This document shows, piece after piece, positions 50,459 to 59,161 of a stretch of DNA of 64,000 bases. Both the position numbers and the translations under genes were made by a program. Under the pieces are notes generated by a model. The model had not been told where the DNA came from. It saw only the letters and a program-made list of their open reading frames with translations, and did not search any database. The stretch is from Acidobacteriota bacterium. Lineage in GTDB: Bacteria; Acidobacteriota; Terriglobia; Bryobacterales; Bryobacteraceae. The stretch covers positions 1 to 64,000 of the forward strand of contig CANIVU010000001.1 of NCBI GenBank assembly GCA_947470805.1. Reading direction: 5' to 3'. The stretch's first letter is position 1. Each line of letters opens with the position of its first letter.

Positions 50459-51820
50459 ATGAGCGGGGCAACGCAGACAGTCGCCCCGATGGAAGCCCGG
50501 CCCACGCGGATTGCTTCGCTGTTGCGGATTTGGCAGGAACAGCGGGGGATGGCGACGGTTGCCGGATGGTCGTTCCTGGCCGCCGTTGTAGCGCGTGGAT
50601 CGAACCTGGCGGCTCTGGCCATTTGCGCCCGGGTATTGGGACAAGTTGAGTTTGGGCAGGTAGCGGCGATTCAAAGCACCGTTGGGATGTTTGCCCCGTT
50701 GGCGAGCCTCGGATTGGCGCTCACGACAACGAAGTTCGTAGCCGAGTTCCGTGAGCGCGCCCCGGAGCGGGCCGGACGGATCATTGCGCTTTCGCTGTGC
50801 GCCGGGGCGGTAGCCGGGTCGCTGATGACCGCGGCGCTGATCGCGCTAGCACCTGTGTTAGCGGCAAAAGGGTTCGCGAATCCTGAGTTGAAGAAGCAGT
50901 TGGTGGAGTCGTCCGGGTTGTTGTTGCTCGGTGTCATTGAAGCGGTGCAGACCGGGGCGTTGACGGGATTGGAGGCCTTCTCCCGGATCGCGAAGTTAAG
51001 CGCCTGGGGCGGATTGCTGTCGATCCCCGTCACTGCGGTGCTCGCAGCGCAGTATGGGACTTCCGGCGCGATCGCCGGCATGACGCTTTCGCTGCTCATC
51101 TCTTGTGTACTGAACGGCTGTATGTTGCGCGCCGAGTGCCGCCGCAGAAAGATTCACACCACGCTCACCGGATGCGCTTCGGAGCGGGGCGTGCTGTTCT
51201 CCTTCAGCCTGCCTGCCTATGTGTCCGGCATCGTGGTGGCACCGGTCAGCTGGCTGAGCACGATCATCCTGGTGCAGCAGGCAAACGGCTTCGCCGAGAT
51301 GGCGCTGTTCTCCGCAGCCGATCGGTTCCGCTATATCTTGATCTTCATTCCGATGGCCGTGTCGCGGATCGCGATGCCGGCTCTATCGCGATTTCGCGCG
51401 GAATCGAATCAGAAGGCCTATCGCAGCGCGTTCCAGTGGAACCTGGGGTTCAGTCTGCTGGCGACGGTTCCGGCGGCGATTCTGTGCGCTCTGTTTTCGC
51501 CACGCTTGCTGGAGATGTTCGGTCAATCGTTCGTCGCCGGCTGGCCGGTGCTTTCCGTCCTGGCGGTTTCCGCGGTTCCGACCGTGTTGAACATGCAACT
51601 GGGCGCCGCGTTGCTTAGCAACGACAGGGCCTGGGCGCGGACTGGCGTCGATGTTCTGCTGGCAGTGGCCTTCCTGGGTGCTTCGTGGTTCGCCGTCCCG
51701 CGCTGGAATGCGCTTGGATTGGCTGGTGCGTTTTTGTTTGCCTATACGGCGGCATCGTTGGCCCTTTGGCTGTGTCTGCGCCAGGACAAAATCGCCCCGG
51801 CGGTGGGAGCGGAAGCATGA
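50459..51820 (+). CDS. Polysaccharide flippase (Wzx/MATE-type)
   Basis: 453 residues from the ATG at 50459; a GTG three codons earlier is also in frame. There are 12-14 hydrophobic segments, with the N-terminal WSFLAAVVARGSNLAALAIC, then ARVLGQVEFGQVAAIQSTVG typical of Polysacc_synt proteins, and later FSLPAYVSGIVVAPVSWLST and RIAMPALSRFRAES. It would move the lipid-linked repeat unit across the inner membrane. It is the first gene of the co-directional cluster and ends in an ATGA overlap with the polymerase gene. Confidence 0.9.
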   Translation: MSGATQTVAPMEARPTRIASLLRIWQEQRGMATVAGWSFLAAVVARGSNLAALAICARVLGQVEFGQVAAIQSTVGMFAPLASLGLALTTTKFVAEFRERAPERAGRIIALSLCAGAVAGSLMTAALIALAPVLAAKGFANPELKKQLVESSGLLLLGVIEAVQTGALTGLEAFSRIAKLSAWGGLLSIPVTAVLAAQYGTSGAIAGMTLSLLISCVLNGCMLRAECRRRKIHTTLTGCASERGVLFSFSLPAYVSGIVVAPVSWLSTIILVQQANGFAEMALFSAADRFRYILIFIPMAVSRIAMPALSRFRAESNQKAYRSAFQWNLGFSLLATVPAAILCALFSPRLLEMFGQSFVAGWPVLSVLAVSAVPTVLNMQLGAALLSNDRAWARTGVDVLLAVAFLGASWFAVPRWNALGLAGAFLFAYTAASLALWLCLRQDKIAPAVGAEA

Positions 51821-53316
51821 GATTGACGATGAGTTCCGTCATGATCTCACCGGCTCCGCCTGTCGAGTTGGCGGGCCCGGGCTGGGCTGTCGCCGTCCCG
51901 CTCCTGGTGCTTCCGGCGCTGTTGTTGTGTCCGCCGGATCAACGCCTGCTGTCGGTGTTGGCGGCCGCATTCGTATGCCTGCTGGCGCAGTGTTTTCTGC
52001 CCCGCGCCCGATTCCGCGCGAACCACTATTTCTCGCCGGTGAATGTGGCGCTGGTTTTACTGCACATCAAAATCCTCGTCGTGCCTATCGTGCTGATGAC
52101 CTGTGGTTATGAGAACAAGATCATGGCGCTGACGGCGTCAACACGATCGATCGAAGGCGCAATTCTGATCGACACCATCGCCTATCTGGCGTTCTGCCTT
52201 GGCCTGCAATTCGCTCCGAGCGGTCCGGTAAAGCCGGGACGATTCTCCCTTCTCCCCGCACTTTCGCAAACTCCCAGTAGCGCTTATATTGTCGCGTTCG
52301 CGGCTTTGGGGCTCGTGGGGCTATTCCTGACGTTCGGCAGCATCGGTCGCTTTATCCAGTATTTCTCGGATCCGGCGTCCATTGTCGACCCGCAGGCGGG
52401 GGCCAGTTGGGGTGAATTCTTCGGCACGGTTCTGCGTCCGTTTTTTGCGTTTTCCCTTGTCACGTGGTGGTCCAGAGTGACCGACCGAAGCCAGGAGACC
52501 GGTGACACCTGGCGCCCGGTCGTCACGGGTCTCGCTGCAGTTGTCGGCATCACCATCGCCAACCTGACATTCGGATTCAACCGCGGTGCGGTTGTCTTTC
52601 CGCTGGTCTCGCTGATCGCCGTGTACAGCGCGCGGATTCGCCGCATTCCGCCGGTATTGACACTCGCCGCCGTCGTCTGTTTCGTACCTGTGCTACTCGC
52701 AGTCGGATCGTTCCGCGGTAAGTCGCAGCTGGCACAAGTAGCGCCGAATGCCTCGCGCGACATCGAAGTGTCAACGAGCGAACTGACCGAGAGCATTTTG
52801 GTTTACTGCGGGGGGCCGCAGTTGACGGCAGTGTTCTACGAGAGCCTTGATTGGGGCGACCGGTTGTGGGGTGGCACCACGCTCGTTTCTTCCGTTATGA
52901 GCCCGATTCCGATTCTCGGCAAGGGCTTCCGGGATACCAGCGGGCCGGTCGTCTACAACCACGCCATCTACGGCGTGTCGGGAATCGACGACCAGATCCC
53001 GGCATACGTGGCTGAACTGTTTGGCAACTTTCACGTTGCCGGTGTTGTGGCCGGATTTGTTGCCCTAAGCCTGCTGTTGGCGATGTTTGAGTCCTGGCTG
53101 CAGGCGGTCAAATCGACTTTTGGCGCATTCATTATCCAGTACATCGCGGTGTGGGGCGCACTGCTCTCCGTGTGGAGTGTGAGCGTCTACGTGCAGATCC
53201 TGTTCTACTTCCTGGGCCCCGTCTACCTCTACCTTGCCGCAACACAGGCCGGAAAGTTGTTCCGCCGGAGCTCGCCACCTGCCATTTCATTCCAGACTGG
53301 AGCCGGAATCCGATGA
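51817..53316 (+). CDS. O-antigen/exopolysaccharide polymerase-like membrane protein (Wzy-like)
   Basis: 499 residues from the ATG at 51817, which overlaps the flippase stop (ATGA); the frame continues upstream only as antiparallel coding noise. At least ten membrane segments are seen, including VAVPLLVLPALLLCPP, YIVAFAALGLVGLFLTFGS and VAGVVAGFVALSLLLAMF. A large extracytoplasmic loop holds SFRGKSQLAQVAPN and acidic residues. Wzy polymerases diverge so much that identification rests on topology, length and the place between a flippase and glycosyltransferases. It would join repeat units in the periplasm. It is followed by a glycosyltransferase through another ATGA overlap. Confidence 0.75.
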   Translation: MRLTMSSVMISPAPPVELAGPGWAVAVPLLVLPALLLCPPDQRLLSVLAAAFVCLLAQCFLPRARFRANHYFSPVNVALVLLHIKILVVPIVLMTCGYENKIMALTASTRSIEGAILIDTIAYLAFCLGLQFAPSGPVKPGRFSLLPALSQTPSSAYIVAFAALGLVGLFLTFGSIGRFIQYFSDPASIVDPQAGASWGEFFGTVLRPFFAFSLVTWWSRVTDRSQETGDTWRPVVTGLAAVVGITIANLTFGFNRGAVVFPLVSLIAVYSARIRRIPPVLTLAAVVCFVPVLLAVGSFRGKSQLAQVAPNASRDIEVSTSELTESILVYCGGPQLTAVFYESLDWGDRLWGGTTLVSSVMSPIPILGKGFRDTSGPVVYNHAIYGVSGIDDQIPAYVAELFGNFHVAGVVAGFVALSLLLAMFESWLQAVKSTFGAFIIQYIAVWGALLSVWSVSVYVQILFYFLGPVYLYLAATQAGKLFRRSSPPAISFQTGAGIR

Positions 53317-54434
53317 AGATCTGCCTGATTGGCGGCATCTACAACAAGGGCGGCGCGCGCTCCACGTACGTGAAGATCACGCCGGAGACGACACTGGAAA
53401 CGGGGTTCCGTGAAGCCGGCCATCAAGTGACGACGCTGAGCCATTATGACGAAGCCGATTTCGGCCGGTTCGATGTCGTGCACGTCCATCATTTGAGCTA
53501 TGGCGCGTTGCGTCTGGCGAGCGACAACTCGGCGACGCCGTTCGTATTTACTCCACATTCCACGGGCCACCTTGACGAGGGCACGCTGAGCCGCACGCGT
53601 CAACTTTCGATGCGGTATGTCCTGTCGACCGCCGATGCGGTAGTTAGCCTGACCGAGATTGAGGCGACGCGATCGAGGGCGGCCTTCCCGCTCGATGACT
53701 CCATCTTGAAGGCGATTCCGAACGGTATCGACGTCAGCAATTACAGCTATCGCCGCGCCAACCGCGCGGGCCACAGTGCGCCGTGGCAAATTCTGTTCGT
53801 CGGGCAACTTATTGCGCTGAAGCGAGTGGATGTACTGCTCCGCGCCCTGGCGCGTTTGCAACACGATTTCCGGCTGACGCTGGCTTACCAGAACCCGGAG
53901 ATGGAACAGGAACTGCGCACCCTTGCAACCGAGCTTGGGCTGGCCGATCGCGTTCTGTTTCGCGGTGAAACGGGTCCGCGGGATCTGGCGACACTCTATC
54001 AGCAGTGCGACGTTCTGGTGCTGCCCAGCTCCACCGAGGCATTGCCCTCCGTCATAACCGAGGCGATGCTGTGCGGACTGCCCTTCGTGGCCAGCGCGGT
54101 GGGCGGCATACCGGAACAGGCCAATGGATTCGGCCTAGTTCTGGAAGACCGTTCCGCGGAAAGCATCGCGGCGGCGTTGGCGAACGTGTTCGATCACTAC
54201 CAAGATTTCCAGGCATCCGGCGAAGCGATGAGCCGGTATGCCAGGCAGAAGTACTCCATCGACACGATGGTGAACCAGCACTTAGATCTGTACGCGCAGC
54301 TGAGGGGAACTCGCCCACGACGGCTCGCGGCGAAATTTGCGGTGCAGCGCGGAATCGCCCGCCTGGCATCGCACTTTATGGGAACCAGCGGCCCGGCGCG
54401 CTCCGCCGAAGCATCCGCGACCAAGGTGGCTTAA
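53313..54434 (+). CDS. Glycosyltransferase family 4
   Basis: 373 residues, starting with MKICLIGGIYNKGGARSTYV at an ATG that overlaps the polymerase stop. The GT-B fold is clear: FDVVHVHHLSYGALRLA, STADAVVSLTEIEATRSR, IPNGIDVSNYSYR, then QILFVGQLIALKRVDVLLRA and the donor-binding E-x7-E region LVLPSSTEALPSVITEAML, followed by GLPFVASAVGGIPE. It transfers a nucleotide sugar to a lipid-linked acceptor with retention. Cytoplasmic, membrane-associated. The next GT4 gene follows after 5 nt. Confidence 0.92.
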   Translation: MKICLIGGIYNKGGARSTYVKITPETTLETGFREAGHQVTTLSHYDEADFGRFDVVHVHHLSYGALRLASDNSATPFVFTPHSTGHLDEGTLSRTRQLSMRYVLSTADAVVSLTEIEATRSRAAFPLDDSILKAIPNGIDVSNYSYRRANRAGHSAPWQILFVGQLIALKRVDVLLRALARLQHDFRLTLAYQNPEMEQELRTLATELGLADRVLFRGETGPRDLATLYQQCDVLVLPSSTEALPSVITEAMLCGLPFVASAVGGIPEQANGFGLVLEDRSAESIAAALANVFDHYQDFQASGEAMSRYARQKYSIDTMVNQHLDLYAQLRGTRPRRLAAKFAVQRGIARLASHFMGTSGPARSAEASATKVA

Positions 54435-54439
54435 GAAAC

Positions 54440-55576
54440 ATGACTATCGTACACATCGGTCCTCCGCATCTACCGATCCTCTACAGCCTGGGTGGCGCCA
54501 CCGAGCGCCGCATGCGTGAAATCGCGACCCGTCAGGCGCAGCAAGGCTCTCGGGTCATCGTCTACTCCGCGGAAGACCAGACCAGTTCCACGGACTATTT
54601 CGGCGCCGAGATCCGCGCCGTTGCCTGCCATCGCAAGGGTCTGCTGCGGGCCGCGGAGTTTTTGGCCAAAAGCCTCCAGGATGTGAAGAAGTTCGCGCCC
54701 GATGTGATTCACTTTCACACGTTGGCCGAAGGGGCGATGTTTGCTAAGTTATTTGCGCGCGGAATCCAGGCACGGACGGTCCTGTCGTTCGACTATTTCA
54801 TCTTCCGGCGCGGCAAGCAAAACCCGTTTTTTCCCTGGTACAAGCGGGCGCTGAACACGTTCTCTTCCCTGCTGCCGGTGTCCGATTACTGTCTGCGTGA
54901 GTCCGCCTCCTATTGGTCGATCCCGGAAGACCGGATGCGGGTCCTCTACAACGGCGTCAGCCTGCAGCAGTTCTATCCGGACGCGGCGGCGGCCTCAGAG
55001 CGGCGCAAGGCACTGGGCTTGCAGCCGGAAGAGTTTGTGTTGCTCTACGTGGGCCGTGTGTGCCGCCAAAAGGGGACCGACCTTCTGGTGAACGCCTATG
55101 CCCGGCTGCGTGCCGAGGGGCGAAAGGTGCGCCTTGTCGTTGCCGGCCCGATCGGCCAGTTCGGCCACGAGGGCTCCGACGAAATCACCACCATGCTGCG
55201 GGCCAACAACGGCCTGTACCTGGGACCGGTGGAAGAGTCGATCCTGCCATCGGTCTACAACATGGCCGATGTCTTCGTGTTGCCAACGCGTGTGAACGAG
55301 ATGTTCGGCATGGCGGCCATTGAAGCGCAAGCCTGCGGACGACCGGTGGTTTGCAGCAACCATGGCGGGTTGCCGGAAGTTGTCCGGACCAGCAGCGGGT
55401 TGCTCTTTGAATCCGGCGATGTGGAGGGTCTGACGCAGCAACTCCGCACCATGATGGACAACGACGCTCTGCGCCAACAGTTCAGCGAAGCCGCAGTGGC
55501 CAACGCCCGACGCTTCGCGTGGGAAACCATTACCCAGGAACTGGGAGAGGTCTACAGCGCTGCGCCGCGGCAATAG
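54440..55576 (+). CDS. Glycosyltransferase family 4
   Basis: 378 residues from the ATG at 54440, giving MTIVHIGPPHLPILYSLGGA; the longer frame upstream is a shadow of the preceding gene. GT-B features are APDVIHFHTLAEGAMFAKL, PVSDYCLRESASYW, VLYNGVSLQQFYPD, FVLLYVGRVCRQKGTDLL, and VFVLPTRVNEMFGMAAIEAQ with the E-x7-E donor site, then GRPVVCSNHGGLPEVV. It is distinct in sequence from the neighbouring GT4, so it adds a different sugar or linkage to the repeat unit. It is spaced 5 nt after one glycosyltransferase gene and 7 nt before the next. Confidence 0.92.
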   Translation: MTIVHIGPPHLPILYSLGGATERRMREIATRQAQQGSRVIVYSAEDQTSSTDYFGAEIRAVACHRKGLLRAAEFLAKSLQDVKKFAPDVIHFHTLAEGAMFAKLFARGIQARTVLSFDYFIFRRGKQNPFFPWYKRALNTFSSLLPVSDYCLRESASYWSIPEDRMRVLYNGVSLQQFYPDAAAASERRKALGLQPEEFVLLYVGRVCRQKGTDLLVNAYARLRAEGRKVRLVVAGPIGQFGHEGSDEITTMLRANNGLYLGPVEESILPSVYNMADVFVLPTRVNEMFGMAAIEAQACGRPVVCSNHGGLPEVVRTSSGLLFESGDVEGLTQQLRTMMDNDALRQQFSEAAVANARRFAWETITQELGEVYSAAPRQ

Positions 55577-55583
55577 GCACCTT

Positions 55584-56507
55584 ATGGAAACGCCAGCGAA
55601 CAACCCGATGGAAACACCACTCGTCTCCGTTATCCTGCCATTTCTAAATGGCGGCCCGGCGTTTGAACCGGCACTGCGGTCCATGCTGCAGCAGACGTAT
55701 ACGAACTGGGAACTGTTGTTGTGTGATGACGGCTCGAGTGACGGGAGCCTGGAATTGGCGCGCTCGTTGAACGATCCGCGGGTGACCGTCTGGTCCGATG
55801 GAAAGACCAAGGGACTTGCCGCCCGATTGAACGAATGCATTGGCCGGGCTCGAGGCGCGGTGATCGCCCGCATGGACGCCGATGACATCAGCTACCCGGA
55901 TCGTTTGCGGCAGCAGGTGGACTACCTTGTTGCGCATCCGGAGGTGGACGTCGTCGGGTGCTGCATGTTGATTTGCGGAGAAGATGGCAGCCCCATCGGC
56001 AAGCGCTCGGCTCCAGCGGAACATGAGGGAATAGTGCGGACGCCCGCGCTCGGCTTCGGCCTGGCGCACCCCACCTGGATGGCCCGCGCAGCGTGGTACC
56101 GGCGGAACTTGTATGATCCGACGGCGTTGCGTTTTGAAGACATCGAGTTGCTCTATCGCGCCCTGCCGGGCAGCCGGTTCGCGAATCTGACGCAGGCCCT
56201 TTACGGGTACCGCGAAATGCGCGGCGGATTGAAAAAGCGGTTCAAAACGAGACTTGGGCGAATTCGCTACCTGGCCGCGCGCAGACAGGAATTCGGCACC
56301 GGTCTGTTTATACGGGCCGCGATCGCTGAATCTGTGAAGGTCGTCCTGGATGCTGGGTTGACCGCTGTTTCGGGCCGCTATCAGTGGCTGCGCCTGCGGG
56401 AGGCGGAACTGACGCCGGCGGAATTGGCGGAGTGGCGCACCGTATGCGCGTCGATCGAGAAGTCGACGCCAGCGCGATGCGAAGTCGTAGAAGGAGCCAC
56501 GGCATGA
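55584..56507 (+). CDS. Glycosyltransferase family 2
   Basis: 307 residues. GT-A fold of family 2: PLVSVILPFLNGGPAFEPAL, then QTYTNWELLLCDDGSSDGS, and the metal-binding DxD in GAVIARMDADDISYPDRLR, followed by FGLAHPTWMARAAWYRRN and the catalytic-base region ALRFEDIELLYRAL. Two in-frame ATGs (55584 and 55608) are possible starts; the first is kept because of its distance from the preceding stop. It transfers a sugar with inversion on the cytoplasmic face. Its stop overlaps the next gene's ATG by 4 nt. Confidence 0.92.
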   Translation: METPANNPMETPLVSVILPFLNGGPAFEPALRSMLQQTYTNWELLLCDDGSSDGSLELARSLNDPRVTVWSDGKTKGLAARLNECIGRARGAVIARMDADDISYPDRLRQQVDYLVAHPEVDVVGCCMLICGEDGSPIGKRSAPAEHEGIVRTPALGFGLAHPTWMARAAWYRRNLYDPTALRFEDIELLYRALPGSRFANLTQALYGYREMRGGLKKRFKTRLGRIRYLAARRQEFGTGLFIRAAIAESVKVVLDAGLTAVSGRYQWLRLREAELTPAELAEWRTVCASIEKSTPARCEVVEGATA

Positions 56508-57724
56508 GCGCCAAGATCCGCGTCATGGTGGTCACGACCGTTCCGCAGACAATGGCGGCGTTTTTCCCGCGTCAGTTGTCGATGTTGGCCGAAGCCGGTT
56601 TCGACGTGCATACCGTCTCTTCGCCCGGCGCCGAGTTGGAACGTCTGGGCGGGACCGGAATCACGACGCATGGCATCCCGATGGAGCGCCCGGTGAGCCC
56701 GCGCAAAGACATCGTTTCGCTGGTGCGCCTCGTTCGTTTGATGCTTGCTCTGCGCCCGCACGTGGTTCACGTTCATACGCCGAAGGCAGGGTTGCTGGGC
56801 ATGATCGCGGCGAAGCTGGCCGGGGTGCCTGTCCGGCTGTACACCGTCCATGGCCTCCCGCTGATGACGCGGACAGGCATGCTGCGACGAATGTTGGAAG
56901 CGGCCGAACGGCTGAGCTCGGCGTTGTCGACACGCACGTATTTTGTGAGCCCGTCGCTCCAGCGGGAAGTGGTTGGCTTGAAGTTGTGCCCCGAGCAGAA
57001 GGCGTTCACGCTGGGCGCCGGCTCGTGCTCCGGTATCGACCTGAACCGTTTTCGTACGGGCCCCGGCGGCGCTGAGAAGCGAAGCGCTTTGGGTATCGGC
57101 GGCGATGCTATCGTGGCAACGTTCATTGGCCGATTGGCGAAGGACAAGGGCATCGGCGTACTGGCCGAAGCATGGCCGGAGGTCGTCAAACAGGTCCCGC
57201 AAATGCGTCTGATTCTGGCGGGGGAAGAGGACACGACGGACCCGGTTGCACCCGAGGTCATGGCACGCCTACGCAAGGAACCGACCGTGCTCTGGCTGGG
57301 CAGCGTTGCCCAAGAGGAGATTCCGAACCTCTACAAGGCAACCGATATCTGCGTACTACCGACCTTCCGCGAAGGCCTCTCCCAAGTGGCGCTGGAGGCC
57401 GGCGCAATGGGAATCCCGATCGTTTCCAGCAATGTCTCTGGCCTGGTGGACTCCGTCGTCAATGGAGTTACGGGCATTCTCGTCGAACCCAGGAACCCGG
57501 CGGCCTTGGCCGGCGCCATTTGCCAACTTGCCGGTTCATCCGCTAAGCGCGCCGAAATGGGACGCTCCGGCGTCGAGCACGTACAAACCAATTTCTCCGA
57601 ACTCCGTGTCAACAGCGACTGGATGACGGAGTATCGCAACCTAACAGCCACCGTTGCCCGCACGCAAGGATTTGCGGCAGACGGAGTATCATCCCGCGGG
57701 CCAGTTCCCCGCTCCAGTAACTGA
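56504..57724 (+). CDS. Glycosyltransferase family 4 (WcaA/Cap-type)
   Basis: 406 residues from the ATG at 56504, with AAGGAG 8 nt upstream and an ATGA overlap with the preceding gene. The motifs are VVTTVPQTMAAFFPRQLSML, HVVHVHTPKAGLLGMIAAKL (typical of bacterial GT4 acting on capsular precursors), VRLYTVHGLPL, GSCSGIDLNRF, VATFIGRLAKDKGIGVLAE, and the donor-site LPTFREGLSQVALEAGAMG followed by IPIVSSNVSGLVD. It resembles the transferases that extend amino-sugar-primed repeat units in Pgl-like loci. The NeuD/PglD-like gene follows after 36 nt. Confidence 0.92.
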   Translation: MSAKIRVMVVTTVPQTMAAFFPRQLSMLAEAGFDVHTVSSPGAELERLGGTGITTHGIPMERPVSPRKDIVSLVRLVRLMLALRPHVVHVHTPKAGLLGMIAAKLAGVPVRLYTVHGLPLMTRTGMLRRMLEAAERLSSALSTRTYFVSPSLQREVVGLKLCPEQKAFTLGAGSCSGIDLNRFRTGPGGAEKRSALGIGGDAIVATFIGRLAKDKGIGVLAEAWPEVVKQVPQMRLILAGEEDTTDPVAPEVMARLRKEPTVLWLGSVAQEEIPNLYKATDICVLPTFREGLSQVALEAGAMGIPIVSSNVSGLVDSVVNGVTGILVEPRNPAALAGAICQLAGSSAKRAEMGRSGVEHVQTNFSELRVNSDWMTEYRNLTATVARTQGFAADGVSSRGPVPRSSN

Positions 57725-57760
57725 TTCCAGCGAGTCAACTGACCGATAGCACACCCGCAC

Positions 57761-58474
57761 ATGCCCTCAACTCCTACCCTCGCTCTCAAACCGCTCGTCA
57801 TCTACGGCGCGGCCGGCCACGCCAAGGTCGTCTTCGACATCGTGGAGAAACAGGGCGTTTACCAGATCATGAGCGTACTAGACCGCTACAAGCCGAACGG
57901 AACTCCCTGCGGCCCGCGCCTGGTTTCCGGCACCATGGAAGACCTTCCTGAGATGCATCGCGCAACGCCTTCCCTAGAGGTTATCGTCGCCATCGGAGAC
58001 AACTGGGCGCGCGCCCGCATCAGCGGAGAGATCCGTGATCTTTGCCCGGACATTCGCTTCGGGATCGCGATACATCCGGCGGCGCAGATTGGCCGGAACG
58101 TCATTATCGGCAGAGGAACCGTGATCATGGCCGGAGCCGTCGTCAACCCTTCCGCCAGCGTGGGACAAGGCTGTATCGTCAACACGCGCGCTTCGCTCGA
58201 TCATGACTCGGTGATGGGCAGTTACTCCAGTCTCGGACCTGCCGCCGCCATTGGTGGCGCCGTGCGCATCGGGCCGTATTCAAGTATCGGAATCGGCGCC
58301 TCCGTCATCCAGGAAATCAATATCGGGGAGCATGTCGTCATCGGCGCGGGCGCGGCTGTCATTCGGGACATTCCCGATTGCGTCGTCGCGCACGGCGTCC
58401 CGGCAGTGGTAAGGCACGCGCGCCATGCCGGGGAACGCTACCTGGGCAACATCACCGCGGGCGTATCGAGATAA
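57761..58474 (+). CDS. NeuD/PglD-family sugar O- or N-acetyltransferase
   Basis: 237 residues. The N-terminal Rossmann-like part LVIYGAAGHAKVVFDIVEKQ binds the sugar nucleotide. The C-terminal left-handed parallel beta-helix has hexapeptide repeats: IHPAAQIGRNVIIGRGTVIM, VNPSASVGQGCIVNTRASL, the catalytic His in SLDHDSVMGSY, and GEHVVIGAGAAVIRDI. It acetylates an amino-deoxy-sugar or sialic-acid-like precursor with acetyl-CoA. Together with the dehydratase and aminotransferase genes nearby, it completes a route to a UDP-di-N-acetyl-bacillosamine-type sugar. The sugar transferase gene starts 4 nt after its stop. Confidence 0.92.
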   Translation: MPSTPTLALKPLVIYGAAGHAKVVFDIVEKQGVYQIMSVLDRYKPNGTPCGPRLVSGTMEDLPEMHRATPSLEVIVAIGDNWARARISGEIRDLCPDIRFGIAIHPAAQIGRNVIIGRGTVIMAGAVVNPSASVGQGCIVNTRASLDHDSVMGSYSSLGPAAAIGGAVRIGPYSSIGIGASVIQEINIGEHVVIGAGAAVIRDIPDCVVAHGVPAVVRHARHAGERYLGNITAGVSR

Positions 58475-58478
58475 CCAG

Positions 58479-59126
58479 ATGCATACCAAACCGAAACCAA
58501 TCTACAGCTTCACCAAACGCATGATCGACGTGTGCATCGCCGCTTCCGCGCTGATCGTGCTCAGCCCCGTGATGGCCGTGGTCGCAGTGCTCGTCCGGCG
58601 CAAACTGGGTAGCCCCGTTATCTTCCGGCACCCTCGGCCGGGATTTCAGGAAAAGACGTTCCACTGTCTGAAGTTCCGAACGATGACGAATGAACGGGAT
58701 AACAACGGCCAAGTGTTGAAGGAAGAACTCCGTTTGACTGAGTTCGGCAAGTTACTCCGCCGCACGAGCCTCGACGAACTCCCCCAGCTATGGAGCGTCC
58801 TCATCGGCGACATGAGCCTTGTCGGGCCCCGGCCGCTGGAGGTGCGCTACCTCCCCCGCTACTCCGCCGAGCAAAACCGCCGCCACACAGTGCCTCCTGG
58901 AATTACCGGTTGGGCCCAGGTGAATGGCCGGAACGAAATCGAATGGTCTCGCAAGCTGGCACTCGACGTCTGGTACGTCGACAACCGCAGCCTTACGCTC
59001 GACCTGAGAATCCTCGCACTGACGTTCTGGAAAGTGGCCACCGCCGCCGGCATCGCAAAGGCCGGCCACGCCTCGATGGAAGAGTTTTTCGGCACTGCCG
59101 AGCCTGTCAGCGCCAACCGCAAGTAA
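58479..59126 (+). CDS. Initiating sugar-phosphate transferase (PglC-type polyprenyl-phosphate glycosyl-1-P transferase)
   Basis: 215 residues from the ATG at 58479, the size of the minimal monotopic PglC class without extra membrane domains. It has a re-entrant membrane helix ([20 protein letters not shown]). The motifs are [34 protein letters not shown], the catalytic Asp-Glu in [17 protein letters not shown], and [16 protein letters not shown], then [17 protein letters not shown]. It transfers the first sugar phosphate from a UDP-sugar to undecaprenyl phosphate, starting the repeat unit. Its neighbours supply the modified sugar. Inner membrane, cytoplasmic face. Confidence 0.94.
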   Translation: MHTKPKPIYSFTKRMIDVCIAASALIVLSPVMAVVAVLVRRKLGSPVIFRHPRPGFQEKTFHCLKFRTMTNERDNNGQVLKEELRLTEFGKLLRRTSLDELPQLWSVLIGDMSLVGPRPLEVRYLPRYSAEQNRRHTVPPGITGWAQVNGRNEIEWSRKLALDVWYVDNRSLTLDLRILALTFWKVATAAGIAKAGHASMEEFFGTAEPVSANRK

Positions 59127-59161
59127 AGCGCGAAATCGAATTTAAGAAGAGAAAGCAAGTC

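Noticed and set aside
50246-50674. 142-codon minus-strand frame over the gap before the polysaccharide locus
   Set aside because: It overlaps the flippase start by more than 200 nt, has no RBS and its Arg/Pro-rich composition matches shadow frames; the gap part alone shows no known family.
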